Assembly (NCBI GenBank): GCA_005954745.1
Contig: CP040678.1
Coordinates: 1,922,001-1,986,000, forward strand
DNA length: 64,000 nt
Direction of reading: 5' to 3'
From: Halostella pelagica
GTDB lineage: Archaea > Halobacteriota > Halobacteria > Halobacteriales > Natronoarchaeaceae
A program made the position numbers and the translations under genes. This document shows, one piece after another, positions 8,914 to 17,424 of the stretch. Below the pieces are notes generated by a model that searched no databases, had not been told where the DNA came from, and was given only the letters and a program-made list of their open reading frames with translations. The number at the start of each line of letters is the position of its first letter. Position 1 is the first letter of the stretch.

Positions 8914-10145
8914 CCCGCCCGCCCGTCGCCCGGCGAGTGTCCGTCGGCGAGGGACTCCCACCGCGTTTCCAGGGCCGCCGCGGTGTCGTCCCAGTCGTAC
9001 TTGTCCCGCGCGTACGACCGACAGGCACCCTCAGCGGCGGCGAGTTCCGCGTCTGACGCCTCGGCCCAGTCCAGCATCCGGCGGGCGAGCGCTCGCTCGT
9101 CGTCAGCCGGGACGAGCACGTCGGCCGGTAGCCCGTCGCTCCGGTTCAGCGGCCCCAGGAGTTCCGGCGTCGCGCCGACCGTCGTGCCGACCACTGGCGT
9201 CCCGGACGCCAGGGCTTCGAGCGTCGCCAGCCCGAAGCCCTCCAGTTCCCGGGTCGGCAGGACGAACACGTCGGCGCTCGCGTAGGCAGCGGGGAGGTCG
9301 TCGTCGGGCACGTAGCCGAGGAACGTCGTCCGGTCTCCGATCCCGAGTTCGGCCGCCGTCGCCTCCAGCGCCTCGCGGTGCGGGCCGTCCCCGGCGAGGT
9401 AGAGGCGCGCGTCCGGGCGTCGCTCGACGACCGTCGCGAACGCCGACAGGAGGGTTTCGTGTCCCATCCGCGGCGTCAGTCGGCGGACCGTGAGAAACGC
9501 GGTGCCGTCGCCGTCCGGCTCCATTGCGTCGAATTCCCCGGCGTCCGGCCGAAATCGGTCGGCGTCCACGCCGCCCGGGATCACGGTCGCCGGCGGGGGA
9601 TCGTACACCTCCGTCAACCGGTCCCGCATGTACTCGCTCAGCGTGACGGCCCCGTCGGCACGGTCCAGCACGTACTGCTCGACGGCCCGTCGCCATTCCA
9701 CGTGGAACTCCCGAGGTTCGTCCGTCGGCGACTCCGTCGCCCCGGTCTTCACGGCGTACTCCGTCGGCCACGGGCTGTGAAAAGTACAATCTCGCGGCAC
9801 GTCGTCGGGGACCAGCGCGTCGACGAGGGCCGACGTCACCGGCCCCTGAAAGCTCACTACGGAGGGCGTCCCGACCGCGCCGAGGTGGTCCGCGACAGTC
9901 GCCGCGGCGTCCGGGAGGCCGTCCAGTACCGCCGGAAGGTCACGACCGTACACGTCGACCTCGTATCGGTAGACGTCGATGCCGTCGATGGTGTTTCGAT
10001 CCGGGGCGTCGCCGCGGCGGCGGGTCACGACGGAGACGGAGTGGCCGCGCTCGACCAGCGCGCGTCCGGTCTCGTACACGTATCGGCCCGTGCCGCCGGA
10101 ACCGGGGTCCGGATAGAAGTCGTGTGCGCAGACCGCGATGTGCAT
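8910..10145 (-). CDS. Glycosyltransferase family 4
   Basis: A 411-residue GT-B glycosyltransferase with the N-terminal loop DPGSGGTGRYVYETGRAL and the C-terminal donor-binding FLTVRRLTPRMGHETLL and EGFGLATLEALASGTPVVG, the retaining GT4 motif. It probably acts in cytoplasmic assembly of a lipid-linked or surface glycan. MHIAVCAHDFYPD is the usual GT4 start and replaces the upstream MDRRT. It converges with the oxidoreductase and is divergent from the SDR gene (71 bp gap). Confidence 0.92.
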   Translation of the reverse strand: MHIAVCAHDFYPDPGSGGTGRYVYETGRALVERGHSVSVVTRRRGDAPDRNTIDGIDVYRYEVDVYGRDLPAVLDGLPDAAATVADHLGAVGTPSVVSFQGPVTSALVDALVPDDVPRDCTFHSPWPTEYAVKTGATESPTDEPREFHVEWRRAVEQYVLDRADGAVTLSEYMRDRLTEVYDPPPATVIPGGVDADRFRPDAGEFDAMEPDGDGTAFLTVRRLTPRMGHETLLSAFATVVERRPDARLYLAGDGPHREALEATAAELGIGDRTTFLGYVPDDDLPAAYASADVFVLPTRELEGFGLATLEALASGTPVVGTTVGATPELLGPLNRSDGLPADVLVPADDERALARRMLDWAEASDAELAAAEGACRSYARDKYDWDDTAAALETRWESLADGHSPGDGRAG

Positions 10146-10216
10146 CGTCCGTCTGTCCAACGGCCGGCGGTAAATACGCCGGCGACGCCTAAGGTTCTGG
10201 CCGGCGTACCTCGTCC

Positions 10217-11029
10217 ATGACGATTTACGACTTTGACGGCCGAGTAGCGTTCGTCACCGGCGCGGCACGCGGCCAGGGACGCTCGCACGTGCTCCGATTC
10301 GCGGAGAACGGGGCTGACATCGTCGCCGCGGACATCTGCGAGACGCCGGAGGAGTCAACGTACGAGCTCTCCGGCGAAGAGGAACTGGCCGAGACGGTCA
10401 CGATGGCGGAGGAACGCGGCGCGACGGCGCTCGGCGTGCAGATGGACGTATCGGACGCCAACGATGTCGAACGAGGGGTCGATCGGGCGCTAGACGAGTT
10501 CGGCCGGATCGACGTGCTGGTGAACAATGCCGGGGTCGCGCCGGTGTCGGGCCTGCTCGACCTCGACGAGGAGACGTGGGATGCGACGCTCGACGTGAAC
10601 CTCAAGGGGATGTGGCTCTGCGCCAAGCACGTCGGTCAGCACATGGCCGACCGCGGCGAGGGCGGTAGCATCGTCAACACGTCCTCGACGGCAGGATACG
10701 TCTCGTCGCCGGGGCTCGGCCACTACACCGCCGCCAAACACGGCGTTCTCGGGCTGACGAAGACGCTCGCGATGGAACTCGCGCAGTACGACGTGACGGT
10801 CAACGCCGTGTGCCCGAGCGCGGTCGACACGCCGATGACCGGCGGTATCGTCGACTCCATCGGCGAGGAGATGGCCGAGATCGCGGAGCAGTCCGGCCCC
10901 GACAACGTCCTCGGCGAGATCGTCGAACCCGAGGACGTGAGCGCGGCGGTGCTCTGGCTCGCCAGCGACGACGCGCGCTTCGTCACGGGCATCGGCCTCC
11001 CCGTCGCGGCCGGGGCGACCGCGATCTGA
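10217..11029 (+). CDS. SDR oxidoreductase of the mycofactocin-coupled type
   Basis: A 270-residue short-chain dehydrogenase. The NAD site is VTGAARGQGRSHVLRF (about residues 13-28), then DVSDAND, NNAGVAP, the catalytic serine region IVNTSSTAGY and the catalytic Y-x3-K in HYTAAKHG (about 172-179). The GQGRSH loop and the insert after ADIC, enlarging the nucleotide pocket, are hallmarks of SDRs that hold NAD tightly and pass electrons to mycofactocin (TIGR03971). No mycofactocin biosynthesis gene is in the window, so the electron partner is unproven; an ordinary 3-oxoacyl-ACP reductase-like role is the alternative. Confidence 0.85.
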   Translation: MTIYDFDGRVAFVTGAARGQGRSHVLRFAENGADIVAADICETPEESTYELSGEEELAETVTMAEERGATALGVQMDVSDANDVERGVDRALDEFGRIDVLVNNAGVAPVSGLLDLDEETWDATLDVNLKGMWLCAKHVGQHMADRGEGGSIVNTSSTAGYVSSPGLGHYTAAKHGVLGLTKTLAMELAQYDVTVNAVCPSAVDTPMTGGIVDSIGEEMAEIAEQSGPDNVLGEIVEPEDVSAAVLWLASDDARFVTGIGLPVAAGATAI

Positions 11030-11096
11030 GGGCCTCTCGGTCGTCGGGACCGTCGAGTCGGTCCCGCGTTCCGCTATCGCTATGATTCCGAAGAAG

Positions 11097-11170
11097 AGCC
11101 AGGGGTGGGATTTGAACCCACGAATTCTCGATTACAAGTCGAGTGCTTGAACCGCCCAAGCTCCCCTGGC
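11097..11170 (-). tRNA. tRNA-Thr (anticodon TGT)
   Basis: A minus-strand cloverleaf: acceptor GCCAGGG/CCCTGGC with discriminator T, anticodon stem CTCGA/TCGAG around CTTGTAA, and T arm GTGGG-TTCAAAT-CCCAC. CCA is not encoded. The D arm is unusual: it folds as a 5-bp stem GCTTG/CAAGC, leaving G at position 8 and no A14. All other features are normal. Confidence 0.93.
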
Positions 11171-11182
11171 GCTACGCGTTGC

Positions 11183-11671
11183 TTACCCGTCTTCCTTTGA
11201 GTGATTGTCGTTTTCGGTCGAGAGCGGTTTCTCCAGTTCTACCCGATGCGTATCGTAGCCGTGCCGGCGGTAGAACCGTCGGCCGGCGTCGTTGTCGTCG
11301 AGGGCTTCTAGCGCAACGACATCCGCGCCGGCGTCTTCGAGACCCCTCTCGGCGGCTTCGAGCAGGGCCGTCCCGATTCCGCCGTTGCGGGCCGACGGTC
11401 GGACGAACAGGTTGCTGATGACGCCTCGCGTAACGGTTTGGTCGTAGGTGCCGGTTTCTAGCTGATACGTGACGAACCCGAGGATCTCGCTGTTCTCTCT
11501 CGCGACTATCGCTCGACCAGTCACGACGTTGCGCGCGAGTTGTTCACGGACTGATTTCTTGTTATCTTCGGCTAATATGTGCGATCCGTGCCCTTGTTGT
11601 TCGGTAGCCAGTGTCAACCACAGGTCGACGAGCGCGTCGACGTCATCAGTCGTAGGTCGTTCGATAACCAT
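11183..11671 (-). CDS. GNAT family N-acetyltransferase
   Basis: A 162-residue single-domain acetyltransferase. The acetyl-CoA pyrophosphate loop RPSARNGGIGTALL (about residues 92-105) is the family Q/RxxGxG/A motif, preceded by the strand GVISNLFV and followed by VVALEALDDNDAGRRFYRRHGY, the usual motif B. It could acetylate a small amine or a protein N-terminus; the substrate is unknown. It lies just upstream of tRNA-Thr on the same strand and is divergent from the liv operon. Confidence 0.9.
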   Translation of the reverse strand: MVIERPTTDDVDALVDLWLTLATEQQGHGSHILAEDNKKSVREQLARNVVTGRAIVARENSEILGFVTYQLETGTYDQTVTRGVISNLFVRPSARNGGIGTALLEAAERGLEDAGADVVALEALDDNDAGRRFYRRHGYDTHRVELEKPLSTENDNHSKEDG

Positions 11672-11817
11672 GCTGTGAGAGTACCGACAGATCGGGCGAA
11701 GACGGTACGATCACGATCGAACGGTAGCAGCATAGGTGTTACTACTCGTCGTTGGAGTTGGGTTTTGACGGTTCTTTTCGTAAAAGATCGTTGGTCCGAT
11801 CATCTAGTCGCTCTAGG

Positions 11818-11829
11818 AAAAGTTATTAT
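11818..11829 (+). promoter_or_regulatory. TATA region of the liv operon
   Basis: The sequence aaaagttattat lies 40-50 nt before the LivH start. The distance allows a short leader carrying the ribosome-binding site at 11854. Confidence 0.45.
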
Positions 11830-11853
11830 GAGTCCGGAATTCCAGAGAGAAGT

Positions 11854-11859
11854 AAGGAG
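11854..11859 (+). promoter_or_regulatory. Shine-Dalgarno site of livH
   Basis: The sequence aaggag is followed 9 nt later by the ATG at 11869. It decides the livH start against the longer open frame from 11752. Confidence 0.6.
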
Positions 11860-11868
11860 TGTTGTAAC

Positions 11869-12981
11869 ATGGGTGTGTCAGAAAGATATTCGCGCGGACG
11901 GCAGTTCGTCGTCGAGCAACCGCTCGCGCTGGTCGTCGGGTTAGTTGTGATATGGATGGCATGGTTCCTCGTCGAGGGACTGGTAACCGGACGGTTACAG
12001 GTCAACAACGTCCTGGGATACCTCTGGGACGGCCTGTTACGTGGACTGATCATCGGCCTCGCCGGGATCGGTCTCTCGATGACGTACAGTATACTCAATT
12101 TCGCTAACTTCTCGCACGGCGATTACATCACGTCAGGTGCGTTCGCCGGGATGGCCGTTTCGTACCTCGTCGCCGGTTTTGGCGAGGCTGACATCGGATC
12201 GTTACTTCTCGTCGGTGCCGGTGGGTCGGTGTTCGGTGGTGCGCTGGGCGTCGGCATCGCCACGTCGCCGATAGGGATCATCGCAGGAATGGTCGTCGCG
12301 GCTATCGCGACGATAGCGCTCTCGCTTGTGATAGACAGGTTCGTCTACAAGCCGATCCGCGACGAGAGCGGCATCGCCCTGCTCATCACTAGTGTCGGCG
12401 TGGCGTTCGCTCTGCGCTATCTCATCGTGTTCGTCTTCGGGTCGCGCGTTCGCGGCACCACCGCGGCGGGCAGTCAACCGCAACTCCGCCTGGTGGCTGT
12501 CGACGGCTATCTCACGATAAACGCTCACGACGTCACGCTGCTGGTCGTGGCTGTCGGGCTAATGCTCGGCGTCCACTTCCTGCTTCAGCGGACGAAACTC
12601 GGCAAGGCGATGCGCGCCATGTCGGACAACGAGGACCTGGCTCGCATTACCGGTATCCCGACCGAACAGGTCGTTCGATCGACCTGGATCGTCGGCGGGG
12701 GCCTCACCGGTGTCGCCGGGTACATGTTCGTCCTCTGGAAGGGGACGGTCGGGTTCAACGACGGATGGCTGCTGTTGTTACTCATCTTCGCCGCCGTCAT
12801 TCTCGGTGGGATCGGATCGATCTACGGCGCTATCGCCGGTGGCATCGTCATCGGACTGACGGCATCGATGTCGGTCATCTGGATCCCGTCCGAGTTCGGC
12901 CGCGCTGCAGCGTTCCTCGTGATGATACTGATTCTCCTGTTTAAACCACAGGGACTCTTCAGTGGGAGGACGACAGCATGA
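11869..12981 (+). CDS. livH: Branched-chain amino acid-type ABC permease, LivH family
   Basis: A 370-residue polytopic membrane permease, the first gene of a four-gene importer operon. It shows the LivH pattern: early LLRGLIIGLAGIGLSMTYSI, NFANFSHGDYITSGAF, the cytoplasmic EAA-like loop LGKAMRAMSDNEDLARITGI (about residues 242-261) that contacts the ATPases, and a C-terminal VILGGIGSIYGAIAGG. The start follows the Shine-Dalgarno site; the upstream ORF extension is arginine- and serine-rich and implausible. Its stop overlaps the livM ATG by 4 bp. The family imports branched-chain amino acids, amides or urea. Confidence 0.92.
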   Translation: MGVSERYSRGRQFVVEQPLALVVGLVVIWMAWFLVEGLVTGRLQVNNVLGYLWDGLLRGLIIGLAGIGLSMTYSILNFANFSHGDYITSGAFAGMAVSYLVAGFGEADIGSLLLVGAGGSVFGGALGVGIATSPIGIIAGMVVAAIATIALSLVIDRFVYKPIRDESGIALLITSVGVAFALRYLIVFVFGSRVRGTTAAGSQPQLRLVAVDGYLTINAHDVTLLVVAVGLMLGVHFLLQRTKLGKAMRAMSDNEDLARITGIPTEQVVRSTWIVGGGLTGVAGYMFVLWKGTVGFNDGWLLLLLIFAAVILGGIGSIYGAIAGGIVIGLTASMSVIWIPSEFGRAAAFLVMILILLFKPQGLFSGRTTA

Positions 12982-14366
12982 GCGAAAGCAGCCTCCGGAG
13001 CCGGTTCGAAAGCCTACTCACCGGAGATCCGGGTCTCGTGATCGCTGTTCTCGGTGCGATCTACCTTGCGTACATCCTCGCGGGGATCGTCTTCGGCTTC
13101 ACCGTTCGGGGACACATGAACTCCCTGGCGAATCTCACGTTCTACATCGCCGTGTTCGGGATGCTCGCACTGGCGCTAAACCTCCACTGGGGGTACACCG
13201 GCATGTTCAACATCGGCGTCGTCGGGTTCATGGGGATCGGCGTCTACGTCACCGCGATCTTCTCCAAGCCGCCGGCGGCTCAGGGCGGCGCGGCCCAGGT
13301 CGGTGGTCTCGGACTTCCGCTCGGCGTCGGCGTCGTCGCCGGCGTTCTGGCAGCCGCGGTGTTCGGTGCGATCGTCGCCTTACCCGCGTTGCGTTTGCGC
13401 GCTGACTACCTTGCTATCGTGACTATCGCGTTCTCGGAGATCATGCGATTCACGTTCATGTCGTCGACGTTCGAGACGTTCACCGTTCCGGACACCTTCG
13501 ACCTGACTATACTCGGAACGACGCTGATTAGCTTCGACCCCGTGGCCGACACGGTCGGCTTCGGCGGCGGTAGCGGGCTGATCCTGAACTACGCGTCTCC
13601 GCTGGAGGCGTTTTTGAAGTTCCTGTTCCTCTGGGACCCGTATCTCGGCCTCGTCGATTTCGTCGGCGAGTACGCTATCCAGACCAATCCGAAACCGGTC
13701 GTCGATAGCCTGGTGTACGGGCTCCTGTTGCTGGTGGTCGTCGGCATCTACTACTGGCTGCTCACCTGGACCGGCGAGTCGCCGTTCGGTCGCGTCCTGA
13801 AGGCGATCCGCGAGGACGAGGACGTTGCGAACGCGCTCGGGAAAAACACGGACGTGTTCAAACTGAAAGCGTTCGTTCTCGGATGCGCGCTGATGGGCTT
13901 TGCGGGCGTCCTCTGGTACGCCGGCCGCGGGTCCATCACGCCGCCCTCGTTCCGACCGAACATCACGTTCTTCGTCTGGATCGCGCTCATCATCGGCGGA
14001 GCAGGGTCGAACACCGGAAGCGTCCTCGGCGGTGCCGTCTTCGCGGCACTGCTCTACGAGGGCCCGCGATACATCAAGAACCTCATCGAGGCGGCTATCG
14101 ACGTCGGCGATGGGCCGGGAAGCTTCGGACAGGCGATGGCAGCACTCGGGTCGTTCGACCCCGTCCCGTTCCTGGTGTACACGCTGAACAGTATCAGCCA
14201 ACTCCGGCTCGTCATCATGGGCGTCGTGTTGATCTACCTGATGCACAATCGGCCGGAAGGGATGTTGGGTCACCGGAAGGAAGTCGCATCGAGCATCGAC
14301 CTGTCGCGGCCCGAAGGTAGCGTCCACGAGGAACCAGCCGCGACCGACGGAGGTGAGAAAGAATGA
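12978..14366 (+). CDS. livM: Branched-chain amino acid-type ABC permease, LivM family
   Basis: A 462-residue permease, the partner of LivH. It has the LivM core NLTFYIAVFGMLALALNLHW, the motif GYTGMFNIGVVGFMGIGVYV, the coupling loop FGRVLKAIREDEDVANALGK (about residues 270-290) and the C-terminal ALIIGGAGSNTGSVLGG. It is longer than E. coli LivM because of an extra loop around residues 180-230 and a hydrophilic C-terminal tail. The ATG overlaps the livH stop and the livG ATG overlaps its own stop, so translation is coupled. Confidence 0.92.
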   Translation: MSESSLRSRFESLLTGDPGLVIAVLGAIYLAYILAGIVFGFTVRGHMNSLANLTFYIAVFGMLALALNLHWGYTGMFNIGVVGFMGIGVYVTAIFSKPPAAQGGAAQVGGLGLPLGVGVVAGVLAAAVFGAIVALPALRLRADYLAIVTIAFSEIMRFTFMSSTFETFTVPDTFDLTILGTTLISFDPVADTVGFGGGSGLILNYASPLEAFLKFLFLWDPYLGLVDFVGEYAIQTNPKPVVDSLVYGLLLLVVVGIYYWLLTWTGESPFGRVLKAIREDEDVANALGKNTDVFKLKAFVLGCALMGFAGVLWYAGRGSITPPSFRPNITFFVWIALIIGGAGSNTGSVLGGAVFAALLYEGPRYIKNLIEAAIDVGDGPGSFGQAMAALGSFDPVPFLVYTLNSISQLRLVIMGVVLIYLMHNRPEGMLGHRKEVASSIDLSRPEGSVHEEPAATDGGEKE

Positions 14367-15196
14367 GCGAAACGACAGAGACTGGAGAGCGGACGACCGC
14401 CCCGGACGATGAGGCACAGGGACGCACGCGCTACCCGCTACAAGTCGAGGGACTTCGGAAGACCTTCGGCGGTATCGTCGCCGTCGACGACATCGCGTTC
14501 GAGGTCGAAGAGGGGTCGCTGACCGGCCTCATCGGCCCCAACGGGGCCGGGAAGTCGACGACGTTCAACCTCATCACGGGGATGAACGACCCTGACGCCG
14601 GTACGGTCCGGTTCAACGGGGAGGACATCACGGGCCGTGCCCCCCACGAGATAGCCAACCGCGGGTTGGCTCGCACCTTCCAGATCGCCCGCGAACTGGA
14701 GGAGATGACCGTACTGGAAAACATGATGCTCGCTCCGAAGAACCAGCAGGGCGAGAAGCTCTGGCGCTCGATCACGCCCGGCGTCCGCGACAACGTGCGT
14801 CGACAAGAGGAAGAGGTGCTGGAGCGCGTCTGGGAGGTGCTCGACTTCTTCGAGATAGAACACCTCGCCGAGGAGTACGCGGGGAACCTCTCGGGCGGCC
14901 AGCGGAAACTGCTCGAAATGGCCCGCGCGCTGCTGACCGACCCCGACATGTTGCTACTCGACGAACCGTTCGCGGGCGTCAACCCGACGCTCGAAAAGCG
15001 GTTGCTCGACCACATTCACGAGCTCCGTCAGGACGGCTACACGTTCCTCATCGTCGAGCACGACATGGATCTCATCATGAACAACTGCGAGCGAGTGGTC
15101 GTCATGCACCAAGGGAAGATACTAATGAAGGGTACGCCGGCGGAAGTGAAAGAGAGCGAAGACGTCATCGAAGCGTATCTGGGGGGTGAAGTATGA
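14363..15196 (+). CDS. livG: ABC transporter ATP-binding protein, LivG family
   Basis: A 277-residue cytoplasmic ATPase. Walker A is GPNGAGKSTTFNLITG, the Q-loop region is ARTFQIARELEEMTVLENM, the signature is LSGGQRKLLEMARAL, Walker B is MLLLDEPFAGVNP and the H-loop is IVEHDMD. The insertion between Walker A and signature and the GVNP after Walker B are LivG features. The N-terminal 30 residues are an acidic extension. It forms the ATPase heterodimer with LivF and overlaps both neighbours by 4 bp. Confidence 0.95.
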   Translation: MSETTETGERTTAPDDEAQGRTRYPLQVEGLRKTFGGIVAVDDIAFEVEEGSLTGLIGPNGAGKSTTFNLITGMNDPDAGTVRFNGEDITGRAPHEIANRGLARTFQIARELEEMTVLENMMLAPKNQQGEKLWRSITPGVRDNVRRQEEEVLERVWEVLDFFEIEHLAEEYAGNLSGGQRKLLEMARALLTDPDMLLLDEPFAGVNPTLEKRLLDHIHELRQDGYTFLIVEHDMDLIMNNCERVVVMHQGKILMKGTPAEVKESEDVIEAYLGGEV

Positions 15197-15897
15197 GCCT
15201 ACTGGACGTTCAGGGTCTCGACGCCGGATACGGGGACCTGCAGATCCTCACCGATGTCGACCTGCACGTCGACGAGGAGGAGTACGTCACTATCGTCGGC
15301 CCGAACGGTGCCGGGAAGTCGACGATGATGAAATCCGTGTTCGGCCTGACGACGCATATGGACGGAACGGTAACGTTCGCGGGAGAAGACATCACTGCCG
15401 CCCAACCGGAAGACATCATCCACAAGGGGATGGGGTACGTCCCGCAGAGCGACAACGTGTTCGCGGGACTGTCCGTACAAGAGAACCTGGAGATGGGCGC
15501 GTACATACTAGACGACGTCCCGCAGGACGCGCTTCAGGACGTGTACAACCGCTTCCCGATCCTGGAAGAACGGAACGACCAGAAGGCCGGGACCATGAGC
15601 GGTGGTCAACAACAGATGCTCGCGATGGGTCGCGCGCTGATGTTAGACCCCGACTTGCTGTTGCTCGACGAACCGAGCGCCGGTCTCGCTCCCGACCTGG
15701 TCGACGAGATGTTCGACAAGATAGACGAGATCAACGAATCGGGAACGGCTATCCTGATGGTCGAACAGAACGCCAAAGAGGCGCTCCGGCGATGTGACCG
15801 CGGCTACGTGCTCGCAAACGGCGAAAACCGCTTCGTCGACAGCGGTACGACGCTGCTGAACGACGAGGAAGTGCGGCGGGAGTTCCTCGGCGGATAG
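15193..15897 (+). CDS. livF: ABC transporter ATP-binding protein, LivF family
   Basis: A 234-residue ATPase of the LivF class, normal length. Walker A is GPNGAGKSTMMKSVFG, then MGYVPQSDNVFAGLSVQENL, signature MSGGQQQMLAMGRAL, Walker B LLLLDEPSAGLAP and H-loop MVEQNAK. The GYVPQ and EPSAGLAP strings separate LivF from LivG. It ends the operon, followed by 151 bp before the convergent binding-protein gene. Confidence 0.95.
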   Translation: MSLLDVQGLDAGYGDLQILTDVDLHVDEEEYVTIVGPNGAGKSTMMKSVFGLTTHMDGTVTFAGEDITAAQPEDIIHKGMGYVPQSDNVFAGLSVQENLEMGAYILDDVPQDALQDVYNRFPILEERNDQKAGTMSGGQQQMLAMGRALMLDPDLLLLDEPSAGLAPDLVDEMFDKIDEINESGTAILMVEQNAKEALRRCDRGYVLANGENRFVDSGTTLLNDEEVRREFLGG

Positions 15898-16048
15898 GTC
15901 CGCCCCGTTCGTCCGCTCTTTTCCTTTTCCGCTGAGACGTACCGGTCGACGCTATTCACGCACGCACTGTACGTCCCTGTCCGACGACGGACGGGGAACT
16001 GACGGGGGAGTCTCAGTAAAAAAACGGCCGTGTCGGAACCCGCAGGAG

Positions 16049-17347
16049 TTAGCTCGACAGAGCGTCCTGGATGACCGAGGAGTAGGAGGATTCGCCCTTG
16101 TTGAAGCTGACCTTGTTCGTTATCTCGCCGTCGAATTCGTCCTCGAAGACATCGCTGAACCGGTCGGATAGCTGCTGGCCGTAGTCGTTGTTGACGTACA
16201 GCGTGGCCGCCGATTCGGCCTCCAGACGCTCCGAGGCGACCTGGGCCATGACGCGCCCCTGAAGCAGGTCGCTCGGGGCCGTCCGGTAGATGTAGTCGTT
16301 GTCGTCGAGATTCGTCACGGACAGCGCCGTACTGGACGGCGAGCAGCCGACGACTTCGTTGGGGATGAACACCTCCTGCGACACCGGGACGTTGACGCCG
16401 GACGACGCGGACCCGCAGATCGCGGGAACGCCCGCGCTAACGAGCGATTCTGCGCCGCTGACACCCTGGTCCGGGGAGGTGTTCGTGTCCTCGTAATGCT
16501 CGTTGACCGTCAGGTCGAGCCCCGACTCGTTCACCTGCTTGATCGGCAGTTCGGCGGCCTGAATCATCGGAACACCGACCGACGCCAGGTCACCGGTCTC
16601 GGGCAGGAGGATACCGACGTCGACCTCTCGGCCGAGACCGCCGGGCGAATCGTCCGCCGAGGGGCCCGCACCGTCGGGGTTGTCGCCCTCGAAGTTCTGG
16701 GTCTCTAACGTGTTGATGCCGTCCATCCCATCGTACTCCCAGATGGAGTAGGCCGCGGAGGCTGGGTCTCCGGCCTCGTTGAAGTTCGTCGCGGACGACG
16801 CGCCTTGGAAGTTGATGTTCTCGCCGTTGGCGGCCGCCTCGACGGCGTCGAGGTACTCGCCGGGGCCGTATTCGGTTCCGTCGGGGTTGGCGATGCGACG
16901 CATCTGGTCGCGGATCGCCGTCCCGTTGTTCTCGCCGGCCGCGACGTTGGCCAGGACAAGGAGAGCGACCGAGTCGTACGACTGGGACGTGAACACGCCC
17001 GGGCTCTCGTCGTACTCGTCCTCGTAGATACTGTTGAACGCATCCTGGTTCGGACCGCCGGCGGCCGGTGCCGTACCGGTGAGGTTACTCATTTCGTTGC
17101 CGACTTCGTTGGGCAGGTCCTGCTGTCGGAGACCGTCCGGAACGATGATGTCTTCCTCGCCGTCGGACTCGTCGTAGTAGTCCCGGAACAACTGGATCCC
17201 GCTCTCCGGGTAGCCGATAACGTTGAGCACGTCCGGGCCGCCGCCGCTGCCGTCGCCGCTCAGGTCGCCAATGCAACCTGCGACTCCAGCGATGCCAGTA
17301 ACACCTATTCCCTTCAAAACGTCACGCCGCCTCGTACTCCGTGGCAT
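16049..17347 (-). CDS. ABC transporter substrate-binding lipoprotein (LivJ type), circularly permuted
   Basis: A 432-residue secreted binding protein of the type 1 periplasmic-binding fold, convergent with livHMGF and presumably its receptor. Residues 1-25 are a twin-arginine lipoprotein signal (STRRRDVLKG, lipobox VAGC, lipidated Cys25). The mature domain is in reversed order: residues 38-218 (PDVLNVIGYPESG to SIWEYDG) match the C-terminal part of LivJ-like proteins, while residues 240-432 (REVDVGILLPETGDLASVG to SYSSVIQDALSS) match the N-terminal part. The acidic Gly/Asp/Pro linker at 219-239 joins the old C-terminus to the old N-terminus. All structural segments are present once, with no frameshift. 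Confidence 0.92.
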   Translation of the reverse strand: MPRSTRRRDVLKGIGVTGIAGVAGCIGDLSGDGSGGGPDVLNVIGYPESGIQLFRDYYDESDGEEDIIVPDGLRQQDLPNEVGNEMSNLTGTAPAAGGPNQDAFNSIYEDEYDESPGVFTSQSYDSVALLVLANVAAGENNGTAIRDQMRRIANPDGTEYGPGEYLDAVEAAANGENINFQGASSATNFNEAGDPASAAYSIWEYDGMDGINTLETQNFEGDNPDGAGPSADDSPGGLGREVDVGILLPETGDLASVGVPMIQAAELPIKQVNESGLDLTVNEHYEDTNTSPDQGVSGAESLVSAGVPAICGSASSGVNVPVSQEVFIPNEVVGCSPSSTALSVTNLDDNDYIYRTAPSDLLQGRVMAQVASERLEAESAATLYVNNDYGQQLSDRFSDVFEDEFDGEITNKVSFNKGESSYSSVIQDALSS

Positions 17348-17370
17348 GTCTCTTCATATCGGACCATATG

Positions 17371-17378
17371 TTATAAGT
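17371..17378 (-). promoter_or_regulatory. TATA box of the binding-protein gene
   Basis: On the minus strand this is acttataa, about 24-31 nt before the ATG at 17347, giving a leaderless or nearly leaderless transcript. Confidence 0.5.
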
Positions 17379-17424
17379 GTGACTCCTATTCTGGAATTAT
17401 TCATATATATGGAACTGTAACAAA

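Noticed and set aside
15187-15797. 203-codon frame overlapping the start of livF
   Set aside because: Shifted-frame shadow of the clear LivF ATPase.
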